Positions 8,343 through 17,056 of a DNA stretch of 64,000 nucleotides are shown in pieces. Where the stretch lies: NCBI GenBank assembly GCA_963725315.1, contig CAVRYA010000001.1, positions 124,001 through 188,000 of the forward strand, read 5' to 3'. Below the pieces are notes generated by a model. It ran no database searches, was not told the DNA's origin, and saw nothing but the letters and a program-made list of their open reading frames with translations. The stretch is from JBBRHQ01 sp963725315. GTDB taxonomy: Bacteria > Actinomycetota > Thermoleophilia > Solirubrobacterales > 70-9. Each line of letters begins with the position of its first letter. Within the stretch, counting starts at the first letter, position 1. Made by a program: the position numbers and the translations under genes.

Positions 8343-9092
8343 TCAGCGGCTGCGGGGCTTCTTGACCAACGTCGCCGTGTAGAGCATGCGCGAGTTGGTG
8401 AAGTAACAGCCGTACTGGCGCTTGGATCCGACCCGGACCTGGGCGTGGCTGTACTTCTTGATCTCGTTGTCGGCGCACCGGGTGGACTTGCGGCTGGAGC
8501 GCCAGGTGTTGTTGTCCGAGAGGTTGATTGCCCAGTTCGGCGCCCAGGTCGGCAGGCTGAGGGCGACCATCTGGCCCGGGATCACGTTGAGCGGGTGGTC
8601 GAGCACGAAGGTCGGGGTCTGGCCGAAGTACCCGTTGAGCTGCTCCAGCGGGCTCTGACGGACCAGCTTGTAGACGGGAGGGTTCTTCTTCCTCTTCTTC
8701 ACCTTGCGAAGCACCGCGATCCGGGCCTCTGACGGCGAGCCGTAGAAGTCGTTGAAGAACTTGCGCTCCTTGGGGGTCGGCCTCGAGAGGGTGATCGACC
8801 AGGCGACGATCTTCCCGGCGAAGGGCACCTGGTAGGGCTTCACATCGTTGCCGGCGAGCGACTGGAAGATCGTCGCCTTGCCCACCGCCTGGCACTCCTT
8901 GACGACGATCGTCCGGCCGCCGATCACCCTGCTCTTCGCCGGGCATGCCGGCTCGGCGCTGCTCGACGTCTTCCCCAGCACCACCTTGAACAGCGGCGCG
9001 GAGTCGGCGCTGCCCGGCCAGGCGACCACCGCGAGGGCGCCGAGCAGGCAGGCGGCGGCCGCGGCGAGGAGCGCGCGGGCGCGACTGGGCAT
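8343..9092 (-). CDS. Secreted protein of unknown function
   Basis: The 249-residue protein has a signal peptide (about 1-32: RARALLAAAAACLLGAL) and a beta-rich extracellular domain with paired cysteines. Segments such as FAGKIVAWSITLSRP and HPLNVIPGQMVALSLP resemble the pattern of the secreted protein at 834-1463, suggesting a shared fold. The ATG at 9092 is chosen because it places the signal peptide at the N-terminus; the frame is open further upstream to 9275, but that extension has no signal-like character. No enzyme motif was seen. Confidence 0.65.
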   Translation of the reverse strand: MPSRARALLAAAAACLLGALAVVAWPGSADSAPLFKVVLGKTSSSAEPACPAKSRVIGGRTIVVKECQAVGKATIFQSLAGNDVKPYQVPFAGKIVAWSITLSRPTPKERKFFNDFYGSPSEARIAVLRKVKKRKKNPPVYKLVRQSPLEQLNGYFGQTPTFVLDHPLNVIPGQMVALSLPTWAPNWAINLSDNNTWRSSRKSTRCADNEIKKYSHAQVRVGSKRQYGCYFTNSRMLYTATLVKKPRSR

Positions 9093-9276
9093 GCGTGTGC
9101 GGGATCCGTGGATCACGATCTCAGCTACCAACACCGCTCGGCTACGAGTGTTGCGGCCCCGGATTCTGCCGATCGCGCCTGGGCGATGCCCGCAGAGGCC
9201 CGGCCTGCACGATCCCCCCCAGGCTTTTCCTCCGCCCCCGGTGCTCCGCGTCACAGAGCCGATCCCGCGCCCCAAC

Positions 9277-9282
9277 TAGGAT
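9277..9282 (+). promoter_or_regulatory. -10 box, leaderless-type
   Basis: TAGGAT lies eight bases before the ABC exporter ATG (9291), with no ribosome binding site between. The 198-bp divergent region 9093-9290 holds nothing else that could be identified. Confidence 0.45.
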
Positions 9283-9290
9283 CAGCGCCG

Positions 9291-11090
9291 ATGCCCGCGA
9301 TCGTCGTAGAGGGGCTGGAGCGCGCCTTCGGGGAGGTGCTCGCGGTGCAGGGCGTCGACCTCGAGGTCGCCGAGGGTGAGATCTACGGCTTCCTGGGACC
9401 GAACGGGGCGGGCAAGACGACCACCGTGCGGATGCTGACCACGCTGCTTCTGCCGACCGGGGGCAGCGCCACCGTCGCCGGATACGACGTCGTCGCCGAC
9501 GCCCGGGCGGTGCGGCAGACGATCGGCGTTGCCCTCCAGGAGGCGGCGCTCGATCCGCTGATGACCGGCCGCGAGCTGATCCGGCTGCAGGCGACGCTCC
9601 AGGGCATCCCGACCGACGAGGGGAAGCGGCGCGCTGACGATCTCCTCGACCGGGTCGGCCTCCTCAACGCCGCAAACCGCCGAGTCGGCACCTACTCCGG
9701 AGGGATGAAGCGCCGGCTCGACCTGGCGGCCGCGCTGGTCCACGAGCCCCGGGTGCTGTTCCTCGACGAGCCGACCACGGGGCTCGACCCGGTCAGCCGC
9801 AAATCGATCTGGGAGGAGGTCTCGAACCTCAACCGCGAGGGCACCACGGTCTTCCTCACCACCCAGTACCTGGAGGAGGCCGATCAGCTCGCGAACCGGG
9901 TCGGAATCATCGACCAGGGACGGATCGTCGCCGAGGGCACTCCGGGCTCGCTGAAGGCCGACCTCGGCAAGCCTCACATCGAGCTGTCGCTGGCCGACGG
10001 CTCCCCGGAGCGCGCCGGAGAGGTCTGCGAAAGCGTCGGCAGGGTGCTCCCCGCCAGGGACGGCAAGGTCCTGGTCGAGGTCGACCACGGTCCCTCCGAC
10101 ATCGCCCGGGTGGTCGTCGCCCTCGACGAAGCCGGGATCGCGGTCGAGTCACTGGAGCTTGTGCAGCCGACCCTCGACGACGTCTTCGTCGAGAAGACCG
10201 GCTACCACCTCGAGGGGGACGACGATGGCGACGAATCGGCCCCGATGACGGGGAAGCCTGAGGGGAAGCCCGAGGCCAAGGCGGAGGGGAAGGCCGACGG
10301 CTTGAGCGGCCCGGCGGCGAACCTCAGGGTGATCCGCTCGCTCGGCATGCGCTCGATCCGCCAGACCTTTCGCCGCCCACAGCTGATCGCTCCGATCATC
10401 CTCTTCCCGACGCTGCTGCTGGCGATCCAGACCGGCGGCGCCGGCGCCGCCGTCGATCTGCCCGGCTTCCCGCCGGTGCAGAGCTTCCTGCAGTTCATGC
10501 TCGCCGGGGCGATGATGCAGTCGCTGATGCTGGCCGGCAACAGCGGCGGCATCGCGCTGGCGGTCGACATCGAGATGGGCTTCACCGACCGCCTCTTCGC
10601 GGCGCCGATCTCGCGCTTCTCGATCGTCCTCGGCCGGCTTGCCGGGGTCGCGGCTCTGGGGCTGTTCGCCGGCGCCTGGTTCCTGGCCATCGGGCTGGTC
10701 TTCGGGGTGACGATCGAAGGAGGGCCGCTCGGCGCGGTGGTGGCGCTGGCCCTGGTCGCCGCATCGGCGATCGCGATCGGCGGCCTCGGCTCCGCGGTTG
10801 CCCTGCGCACCGGCAGCGCCAGCGTCGTCCAGGGGTTCTTCCCGCTGGTCTTCGTCGTCCTCTTCCTCTCCACCGCCTTCTTTCCCCAGGACCTGATGAT
10901 CGAGCCGGCCAAGTCGATCGCCACCTACAACCCGCTCAGCTTCATCGTCAACGGGATCCGCGACCCGATCGTCTACGGCAATTCCGGGACCGACGTGCTC
11001 AAGGCGGTGCTCTCGATCGCCGGGATCGGGCTGCTGGGCCTGGCGATGAGCGCCTCGGCGCTCCGCCACCGGCTGAGGACGGGCGGATGA
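9291..11090 (+). CDS. ABC-2 type exporter, fused ATPase and permease
   Basis: The 599-residue protein joins a DrrA-like ATPase to an ABC-2 permease. The ATPase (about 1-330) has Walker A GPNGAGKTTT, signature YSGGMKRRLD, Walker B RVLFLDEPTTGLDP and the switch segment TTQYLEEAD. A charged linker rich in Lys, Glu and Pro follows (about 315-340). The permease half (about 345-599) has about six helices and the family segment TYNPLSFIVNGIRD. Such exporters move lipids, antibiotics or polymers across the membrane; the substrate is unknown. The start at 9291 fits the -10 box eight bases upstream. It overlaps the next permease by ATGA. Confidence 0.88.
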   Translation: MPAIVVEGLERAFGEVLAVQGVDLEVAEGEIYGFLGPNGAGKTTTVRMLTTLLLPTGGSATVAGYDVVADARAVRQTIGVALQEAALDPLMTGRELIRLQATLQGIPTDEGKRRADDLLDRVGLLNAANRRVGTYSGGMKRRLDLAAALVHEPRVLFLDEPTTGLDPVSRKSIWEEVSNLNREGTTVFLTTQYLEEADQLANRVGIIDQGRIVAEGTPGSLKADLGKPHIELSLADGSPERAGEVCESVGRVLPARDGKVLVEVDHGPSDIARVVVALDEAGIAVESLELVQPTLDDVFVEKTGYHLEGDDDGDESAPMTGKPEGKPEAKAEGKADGLSGPAANLRVIRSLGMRSIRQTFRRPQLIAPIILFPTLLLAIQTGGAGAAVDLPGFPPVQSFLQFMLAGAMMQSLMLAGNSGGIALAVDIEMGFTDRLFAAPISRFSIVLGRLAGVAALGLFAGAWFLAIGLVFGVTIEGGPLGAVVALALVAASAIAIGGLGSAVALRTGSASVVQGFFPLVFVVLFLSTAFFPQDLMIEPAKSIATYNPLSFIVNGIRDPIVYGNSGTDVLKAVLSIAGIGLLGLAMSASALRHRLRTGG

Positions 11091-11875
11091 GGGCTGCGAC
11101 CGAGCCGGGCTGGCAAGCGAACCGCGCGACGATCGCTGCGCTGGTGGCGCGCTCCAAGAACGAACTGGTGCGGGTTCCGGGGGCGGCGATCCCCGGGGTC
11201 CTGGCCCCGACGATCTTCTTCCTCGGCCTGAACGGAGTCTTCGGCGCCCTCACCCATCTGCGGGGCTTCGACACCAGCAGCTACCTGAGCTTCATCATCC
11301 CGGTGAGCATGCTTCAGGGCGCCGGCTTCACCGGCGCCGCCACCGGGGTCAACCTGGCCCGCGACATCGAGCAGGGCTGGCTCGACCGCCTGCTCGTCTC
11401 CCCCGCTCCCCGCTGGGTCCTGCTGACGGGGATGGTGCTCTCGGCCAGCCTGCGGGCGATGATCCCGGCGACCGTCGTCTTCACCGTCGCGATCGCGCTC
11501 GGCGCCCACGTGCCGACCCCGCTGGGGATCGTGATCGCCTTCGCGATGGTCGCGGCGATGGCCGCGGTCGCCGCCTGCTGGGGCTCGATGCTGGCGCTGA
11601 AGTTCCGCAGCCAGTCGGCCGCGCCGCTGATGCAGTCGGGGATGCTGGCCGCGGTGCTGCTGACCACGGCCTACGCGCCGCTGGCGCTGCTGCAGCCGTG
11701 GCTGCGGGCGATCGCCCGGGTCAATCCCGTGACCCAGGTGATCGACGCCACCCGCCAGGCCTTCCTCGGCGGCGTCAGCTGGACCGATACCTGGCCGGGG
11801 ATCCTGGCGCTGGCCGGCCTGCTCGCCGTGCTCGGGGCGCTCTCGCTGCGCGGGATGCGCCGCACCGCGCTGTGA
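11087..11875 (+). CDS. ABC-2 type transporter permease
   Basis: The 262-residue integral membrane protein has about six hydrophobic helices and the ABC-2 signature region ARVNPVTQVIDATRQAF near the C-terminus. It starts inside the stop codon of the fused ATPase-permease (ATGA) and probably pairs with that protein's permease half to form the channel. Its own stop overlaps the start of the glycoside hydrolase gene (GTGA). The three genes are therefore translationally coupled, suggesting that the exported molecule is sugar-containing or connected to glycan turnover, which is inference. Confidence 0.85.
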   Translation: MRAATEPGWQANRATIAALVARSKNELVRVPGAAIPGVLAPTIFFLGLNGVFGALTHLRGFDTSSYLSFIIPVSMLQGAGFTGAATGVNLARDIEQGWLDRLLVSPAPRWVLLTGMVLSASLRAMIPATVVFTVAIALGAHVPTPLGIVIAFAMVAAMAAVAACWGSMLALKFRSQSAAPLMQSGMLAAVLLTTAYAPLALLQPWLRAIARVNPVTQVIDATRQAFLGGVSWTDTWPGILALAGLLAVLGALSLRGMRRTAL

Positions 11876-13068
11876 GAGGCGGCGGCGAGCGGGCGGTCGA
11901 GATCGCCGAGCGGACCCTGCGCCGCAACTGGACCGAGGGCTCGGGCCACGGCCGGCGTTTCGGCTACACGCGCCCCAGCCCCGGCCGCTACCCATGGCAG
12001 TGGTACTGGGACTCCTGCTTCGCGGCGATCGTCTGGCGCCGCTTCGAGCCGTCCCGCTCCCGAGCCGAGCTGGAGACCCTGCTCGAGGCCCAGCGCCCCG
12101 ACGGGTTCATCGGCCACACGATCTTCTGGGAGCGGCCGGTCTCCTGGGCCCGCCTTCCCTTCTACAACGTCAGCTCACGCCGCTCGATGCAGACCGAGAC
12201 GATCCAGCCGCCACTCCTCGCCTGGGCCTGGCGGATCGCCGTCGGCGACCCTGCCGCGGAGCCTCGGATCGCCGCCCAGGCCGACTGGCTGGCGGCCAAC
12301 CGCGACCTCGACGGCGACGGCCTGCTGTGGATCCTGCAGCCGGACGAGTCCGGCCTCGACGCCTCGCCCAAGTTCGACCCCGTCTGGGGCTGGAAGATCG
12401 GCGGCCGGCTCGGGTTCCCGCTGCTCGTCCAGCACAACCGCCGCCTCGGCTTCGACGCCCGCCGGACCCTGGAGCGCGGCGGGCCGCTGCTCTGCGAGCT
12501 GATCGTCAACGTGCTCTGGTGCCTCTCGCTGTTGGCCCTGGGGCGCCCCTCGATCACCCCGGCGCTGGTCGAGCGCCTCTACGACGAGCGACTCGGCCTC
12601 TTCCTCGACGAGGTCAAGCCGGGCGGGCGGCAGCCGCAGGTAGCGACCTGGACCGCGCTCGCCCCGCTCGCCCTCCCCGACCTGCCGGAGGAGATCGGCC
12701 GGCGCCTGGTCGAGGAGCACCTGCTCGACCAGGGGCAGTTCTGGACCCCGGTGGCCCCGCCCTCGGTCTCGGCCGCCGAGCCCAGCTACCAGCCCGGGGG
12801 CAGCCGCGGCCTGCTCCGCCAGTACTGGCGCGGGCCGACCTGGATCAACACGGCCTGGCTGATCTGGCTGGGCATGCGCCGCCTCGGCTACCACGAGCAG
12901 GCCGAGCGGATGGTCACAGGCCTGCTCGGCGCGGTCGAGCGCGAGCGCCTGCGCGAGTACTACGACCCGCGCGACGGCAGCGGCCTCGGCGCCGTCGACT
13001 TCGCCTGGTCGGCGCTGATCGCCGAGCTGGCCGACCCCGACCCGGCCGCAGAGCGCAGCCACCTCTGA
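11872..13068 (+). CDS. (alpha/alpha)6-barrel glycoside hydrolase, GH63/trehalase-like
   Basis: The 398-residue protein shows the layout of GH63/mannosylglycerate-hydrolase-like enzymes: an N-terminal YPWQWYWDSCFAA, then DGFIGHTIFW, an aromatic QTETIQPP segment, and late GPTWINTAWLIW. Conserved acidic residues in WDSCF and DGDGLLW regions could serve in catalysis but were not assigned. No signal peptide is present, so it acts in the cytosol, cleaving a glycoside. The GTG start at 11872 overlaps the permease stop; this choice keeps the conserved N-terminus and gives the usual family length. The product may act on a compatible solute such as a trehalose or glucosylglycerate derivative (inference). 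Confidence 0.75.
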   Translation: MRGGGERAVEIAERTLRRNWTEGSGHGRRFGYTRPSPGRYPWQWYWDSCFAAIVWRRFEPSRSRAELETLLEAQRPDGFIGHTIFWERPVSWARLPFYNVSSRRSMQTETIQPPLLAWAWRIAVGDPAAEPRIAAQADWLAANRDLDGDGLLWILQPDESGLDASPKFDPVWGWKIGGRLGFPLLVQHNRRLGFDARRTLERGGPLLCELIVNVLWCLSLLALGRPSITPALVERLYDERLGLFLDEVKPGGRQPQVATWTALAPLALPDLPEEIGRRLVEEHLLDQGQFWTPVAPPSVSAAEPSYQPGGSRGLLRQYWRGPTWINTAWLIWLGMRRLGYHEQAERMVTGLLGAVERERLREYYDPRDGSGLGAVDFAWSALIAELADPDPAAERSHL

Positions 13069-13072
13069 GTCG

Positions 13073-13291
13073 CTACTTGTAGCGGTAGGTGATGCGGCCG
13101 CGGTCGAGGTCGTAGGGGGAGAGCTCGATCTTGACGCGGTCGCCGGGGAGGATGCGGATGTAGTGGCGGCGCATCTTGCCGGAGATGTGGCCGAGGACGT
13201 CGTGGCCGTTGTCGAGCTTGACCCTGAACATGGTGTTCGGGAGGGCCTCCGTGATCTCGCCCTCCATCTCGATCTTTTCCTCTTTGCCCAT
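13073..13291 (-). CDS. infA: Translation initiation factor IF-1
   Basis: The 72-residue S1/OB-fold protein matches IF-1 along its length, with ALPNTMFRV, NGHDVLGHISGKMR and the C-terminal LSPYDLDRGRITYRYK. IF-1 binds the 30S A site during initiation. The ATG at 13291 gives the standard length; a GTG at 13321 that overlaps the upstream stop (GTGA) would add ten residues and cannot be excluded. Its place is odd: infA usually sits with rpmJ-rpsM, whereas here it follows an enoyl-CoA hydratase gene. Confidence 0.93.
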   Translation of the reverse strand: MGKEEKIEMEGEITEALPNTMFRVKLDNGHDVLGHISGKMRRHYIRILPGDRVKIELSPYDLDRGRITYRYK

Positions 13292-13317
13292 GCGGCCGGA
13301 GAGGGTAGCGGACGTGC

Positions 13318-14094
13318 TCACCGTCCCTCGAAGGTGGCGTTGCCGGGGCCCTCGTCGAGGAAGGAGCGCACGGCGCCCTTCAGGTCCTCTGTGCCGAACA
13401 GCGACCCCGCGACCTTTGGCGTCTCGCGGTCGGCCTTGTCCACGCCGCCCTCGATCTGGGCGCGGATGAGCTTCTTGGTCGCCGCGTGGGCCCTGGTCGG
13501 CCCGGCCGCGAGCCGCCGTGCGAAGCGCATTCCCTTCTCCAGCAGCTCGTCGTCCTCGACTACCCGGTTGACCACTGCCCAGTGCTCCATCGTCGGCGAG
13601 TCGTAGAGGCCGCCGGTCATCACGAACTCGCGGGCGCGCGAGGGGCCGGCCCGCTCGGCCATCCGCTGGGTGCCGCCGGCGCCGGGCGTCAGCCCGACCA
13701 CCGCCTCGACCAGGCCGACCTGGGCCGACCTGGTTGCCCAGATCAGGTCGCAGCCGAGCGCCACCTCCCAGGCGGCGGTCAGGCAGAGGCCGTGGATCAG
13801 GGCCAGGGTCGGCATCTGGAGAGCCTCGATCTTGCGCACGGTCGTGACCAGGGCGCTGAACATGTGCTCCGCGTCGCGGAGGCCGATCCCGTCGAAGTTG
13901 TGGACGTCAACCCCGCCGCTGAACACGTCTCCCTCGGCCCGCCAGACGAGCGCCCGCGCGTCGGAGGCGGCGACCTCGGTGACGTGCTTGGCGAGCGCGT
14001 CGAAGGTGGTGCTGCCGAACAGGTTGAGCGGCGGGTCGGAGAGGACGAGGACGGCCACCGCCCCGTCGCGCTCCAGGCGGACCGGCTCAGCCAT
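13318..14094 (-). CDS. Enoyl-CoA hydratase/isomerase family protein
   Basis: The 258-residue crotonase-fold protein has the oxyanion segment FSGGVDVHNF, the helix HGLCLTAAWEVALGCD and the second active-site loop VGLVEAVVGLTPGAGGT. The two glutamates matching the catalytic pair of enoyl-CoA hydratase appear retained (in WEVA and LVEA), although the usual glycine-rich GGGxE stretch is altered. It probably hydrates or isomerises a CoA thioester in fatty acid or amino acid breakdown. The ATG at 14094 overlaps the HIT gene's end by eight bases. Substrate unknown. Confidence 0.85.
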   Translation of the reverse strand: MAEPVRLERDGAVAVLVLSDPPLNLFGSTTFDALAKHVTEVAASDARALVWRAEGDVFSGGVDVHNFDGIGLRDAEHMFSALVTTVRKIEALQMPTLALIHGLCLTAAWEVALGCDLIWATRSAQVGLVEAVVGLTPGAGGTQRMAERAGPSRAREFVMTGGLYDSPTMEHWAVVNRVVEDDELLEKGMRFARRLAAGPTRAHAATKKLIRAQIEGGVDKADRETPKVAGSLFGTEDLKGAVRSFLDEGPGNATFEGR

Positions 14095-14506
14095 CGCCGC
14101 GCAGCCTCCCGGCGACCTCGGCGATCTCCGATCCCTCCCCCGGCCCCGGCACCCAGGGCAGCTCCAGCGGATCGTCGGCGTAGCGCGGGATGACGTGGAC
14201 GTGGAAGTGGAAGACCGACTGCCAGGCCGCCGCCCGGCAGGAATTGAGGATGTTGAAGCCGTCGGGCTCGAGCACCTCGTCCATGCGCCGCGCCAGGCGG
14301 CGGGCGGCGAGGATCGTGCGCTCGAGATCGGCGTCGGGGACATCGGTCAGGTCGACGGCGTGCGCTCGGGGGACGACCAGGGCATGGCCAGGGGTCGCCG
14401 GGTTGATGTCCATGAAGGCGACGGTGTGCTCGTCGGAGTCGACGATCTCGCCGGGGACCCTCCCAGCGACGATCCCGCAGAAGAGGCAGTCCTCGTCGCT
14501 CGCCAT
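14087..14506 (-). CDS. HIT-family nucleotide hydrolase
   Basis: The 139-residue protein has the zinc-type N-terminus CLFC, the nucleotide-binding segment NPATPGHALVVPRAH and the catalytic triad motif HFHVHVIP. HIT proteins hydrolyse nucleoside phosphoramidates, AppppA or similar adenylated compounds in the cytosol. The TAAGCT box nine bases before the ATG overlaps the 3' end of the cca gene region, so this gene can start a new leaderless transcript running into the enoyl-CoA hydratase and infA. Confidence 0.9.
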   Translation of the reverse strand: MASDEDCLFCGIVAGRVPGEIVDSDEHTVAFMDINPATPGHALVVPRAHAVDLTDVPDADLERTILAARRLARRMDEVLEPDGFNILNSCRAAAWQSVFHFHVHVIPRYADDPLELPWVPGPGEGSEIAEVAGRLRGDG

Positions 14507-14515
14507 CGCGGCGCC

Positions 14516-14521
14516 AGCTTA
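14516..14521 (-). promoter_or_regulatory. -10 box, leaderless-type
   Basis: TAAGCT (within TATAAGCT) lies nine bases before the HIT gene ATG at 14506, with no ribosome binding site. Confidence 0.45.
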
Positions 14522-15946
14522 TACGCCGGCCCTGGCGTGGGCGACGGCCTCCTCCCTCGTCCTCACCTCTCCGGCGTACTGCGCCGCCTCCAGCTCGGCC
14601 AGCAGCCGGCCCAGCTCGGGACCCTCGGGGATGCCCAGCTCTGCCGCCAGCTCGTCGCCGGCGATCAGCCGCGCCGGGGGGCCCTGGCGGCGCCAGTCGA
14701 GCGCCGCGGCGAGCATCTCCCGGGCGAGATCCAGGTGCGCCTCGATCATCTCCTCGCTTGCCAGCGGGCCGCTGCCGCGGGCGGCGAGGCGGTCGGCGAC
14801 GGTGAGCAGGGTGACGTCGGCGCCGACCGGCTCGGTGGCCCGCAGGTAGTCGTGGACGCGGCGCGAGGGAAGCGGCGCCTCGGGCACCATGAATCCGAGA
14901 CGCAGGTGGTGAAGGGCAAGCGCCTGAAGGTGGCGGGTCAGCGCCCGGCTCGCCCGCAGGCGGGCCAGCATCCCGCCGATGATCTCGGCCCCGGCCCGGT
15001 CGTGGCCCATGAAGGTCACCAGGCCTCCGGACTCCTTTCTGGTGACCGGCTTGCCGAGGTCGTGGACCAGCGCGCCGAAGCGAAGCGCCTCGCCGCGGGT
15101 CAGCTCGTCGGCGAGCGGCTCGTCGAGCAGCTCGCGTGCCTCCTCGGCGCGCTCGCCCGCGAAGCGCTCGAGGTCGGACTCGACCTCGAGCAGCCGCTCG
15201 AGCACGGCCATGGTGTGGTCATAGACGTCGAGGTGGTGGTTGGCGGTCTGATCCACCCCCCGCATGGCCTCGACCTCGGGCAGCAGCGACTTCATGATCC
15301 GGAGCCGCTCGATCAGGTCCAGCCCCCGGCGCGGGTCCGGGCCGGCGATCAGCAGCCGCAGCTCGCCCAGCAGGCGCTCCCCGGCCGGCTCGGCGGCGCG
15401 CCCGGCCAGCGCCCACGCCGAGGCCTCGGTGTCCGCCTCGATCTCGAGGCCGAGCTCGGCGGCGAGCCGGGCGGCCCGCAGCAGCCTCAGCGGGTCGTCG
15501 GCGAAGCTCCGCTCGGAGACCACCCTCAGGACGCCGCGCTCGAGGTCGGCGAGCCCGCCGAACGGATCGAGCGCCTCGCCGCCGTTCAGCGGCACGGCGA
15601 TCGCGCCGATCGTGAAGTCGCGGGCGGCGAGGTCGTCCTCGATTCCCTCCCCCCGAAGCGGCGTCACGTCCACCTGCCACTCGCCCCCGCCGGCCCGCCA
15701 GGTCTCGAACTCGGCCGAGAGCTCGAACGAGCTGCCTCCGCCGCCGCGGGCGATCGCCGCCGCGGCCTCGCGCGGGTCGCCGGCGACGGCGAGGTCGAGG
15801 TCGCTGACCGGGCGCCCGAGGGCGGCGTCGCGGACCGCGCCGCCGACGACCCAGGCTCGCCCGGCGGCGTCGGCGCCGAGCGCCTCGCGCACCGCCGACG
15901 CGAGGACCGAGCCCCGCAGGCGCCCGGCGACGCCGGCGGCGCTCAC
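14519..15946 (-). CDS. CCA tRNA nucleotidyltransferase / poly(A) polymerase family with HD domain
   Basis: The 475-residue protein has the class II nucleotidyltransferase head VVGGAVRDAALGRPVSDLDL (GG-x-RD and the DxD metal site), the RDFTIGAIAVP segment, and the DDPLRLLRAARLAAEL motif. A C-terminal HD domain follows, with NHHLDVYDHT and LVHDLGKP. Such enzymes add or repair the tRNA 3' CCA end; the HD domain may hydrolyse cyclic phosphates. The GTG start at 15946 overlaps the alr stop (GTGA). Relatives that are poly(A) polymerases share this architecture. Confidence 0.88.
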   Translation of the reverse strand: MSAAGVAGRLRGSVLASAVREALGADAAGRAWVVGGAVRDAALGRPVSDLDLAVAGDPREAAAAIARGGGGSSFELSAEFETWRAGGGEWQVDVTPLRGEGIEDDLAARDFTIGAIAVPLNGGEALDPFGGLADLERGVLRVVSERSFADDPLRLLRAARLAAELGLEIEADTEASAWALAGRAAEPAGERLLGELRLLIAGPDPRRGLDLIERLRIMKSLLPEVEAMRGVDQTANHHLDVYDHTMAVLERLLEVESDLERFAGERAEEARELLDEPLADELTRGEALRFGALVHDLGKPVTRKESGGLVTFMGHDRAGAEIIGGMLARLRASRALTRHLQALALHHLRLGFMVPEAPLPSRRVHDYLRATEPVGADVTLLTVADRLAARGSGPLASEEMIEAHLDLAREMLAAALDWRRQGPPARLIAGDELAAELGIPEGPELGRLLAELEAAQYAGEVRTREEAVAHARAGV

Positions 15947-17056
15947 CGCAGCTCCCTCGGCACCCGTGAGGAGACGCCGCAGGCGATCTCGTAGTTGATC
16001 GTCCCCAGCCGGCGGGCCAGCTCCTCGGCGCGGATCGCCTCTCCGCCCTGGGCCCCGATCAGCACCGCCGGCGCCCCCGGCTCGACCTCGGTCTCGGGGC
16101 CCAGGTCGATCGTCAGGTTGTCCATCGAGATGGTTCCCACCAGCGGACGGCGGCGCCCGCCGACCAGTACGTCGGCGTTGTTGGAGAGACCCCGCCTCAC
16201 CCCGTCGCCGTAGCCGATCGGGAGCACCCCGACCCAGGTGTCGGCGGCCGCAGCCCAGGTGCGGCCGTAGCCGGCGCTGTCCCCGGCCCTGAACCGCTTG
16301 ACGTCGGCGACGTAGGAGCGCAGCTCCATCGCAGGCTCGAGCCCGTGCGCTCGGGGGTCGCCCTGAAAGGGATCGAGCCCGTAGATCGCGACCCCGCAGC
16401 GCACCATGTCGAAATGCGAGCGGGGCTCGCGCAGGGTGGCGGCGCTGTTGGCGGCATGCAGCATCACCCCACCGAACTCGGCGCGCACGGCCCCAGCGAG
16501 GGCGTCGAAGCGCTCGAGCTGCTCCTCGAAGAAGCCCCCCTCGGCTTCGTCGGCGGTGGCGAAGTGGGTCCAAACGCCGGCCAGCTCGAGGTCGGGGTCA
16601 GCGGCGCAGGCGCGGGCCAGGCGCAGCACCTCTCCCGGGTCTCGGTTACCGAGCCTGCCCATGCCGCTGTCGTGCTTGACGTGGACCAGCGCTGCCCGAC
16701 CCTGGGCCCTGGCCCGTCCCGCCAGCAGGGCCCGGAATCCCTCGCTCGAGACCCCGATCTCAGATCCCGCTCCGAGAGCCACGTCCACCTCGGAGGCGGT
16801 CAGTGCTCCCATGGTCAGCAGACGGATGTGATGGAGGCGGCGCCCGATCTGCTCAGCCTCGCGGGCCGTCGCCACCGCCAGCCAACCGGCGCCGCCCCTC
16901 AGGGCGGCCTCCGCGCAGTCGACCGCGCCGTGCCCGTAGCCGTCGGCCTTGACCACCGCGCAGAGCCGGGCGCCGTTCGTGAGCCGGCTCGGCCAGGAGG
17001 GCGCAGTTGCGCTCCACCGCGGCGAGGTCGATTCGGGCCAGCGCGCGTTCAGGCAT
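15943..17056 (-). CDS. alr: Alanine racemase, reading frame broken by one 1-nt insertion
   Basis: Alanine racemase makes D-alanine for peptidoglycan with pyridoxal phosphate. The PLP lysine is in CAVVKADGYGHGA, the catalytic tyrosine in DSAGYGRTW, and VRCGVAIYGLDP and GTISMDN are conserved. The N-terminus MPERALARIDLAAVERN is in a different frame. Removing one base near 16985-16992 joins NCALLA to SRLTNGARL, giving about 370 residues, the normal length. The enzyme is usually essential, so the indel is more likely an error in the sequence than a real lesion. The gene overlaps nnr by eight bases and cca by four. Confidence 0.88.

Noticed and set aside
11698..11871. A longer N-terminus for the glycoside hydrolase starting at 11698
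   Set aside because: This part overlaps the permease gene in another frame and its translation is low-complexity; the GTG at 11872 keeps the conserved region.
13670..15994. A 774-codon plus-strand frame opposite cca and HIT
   Set aside because: No domain; antisense of recognised genes.
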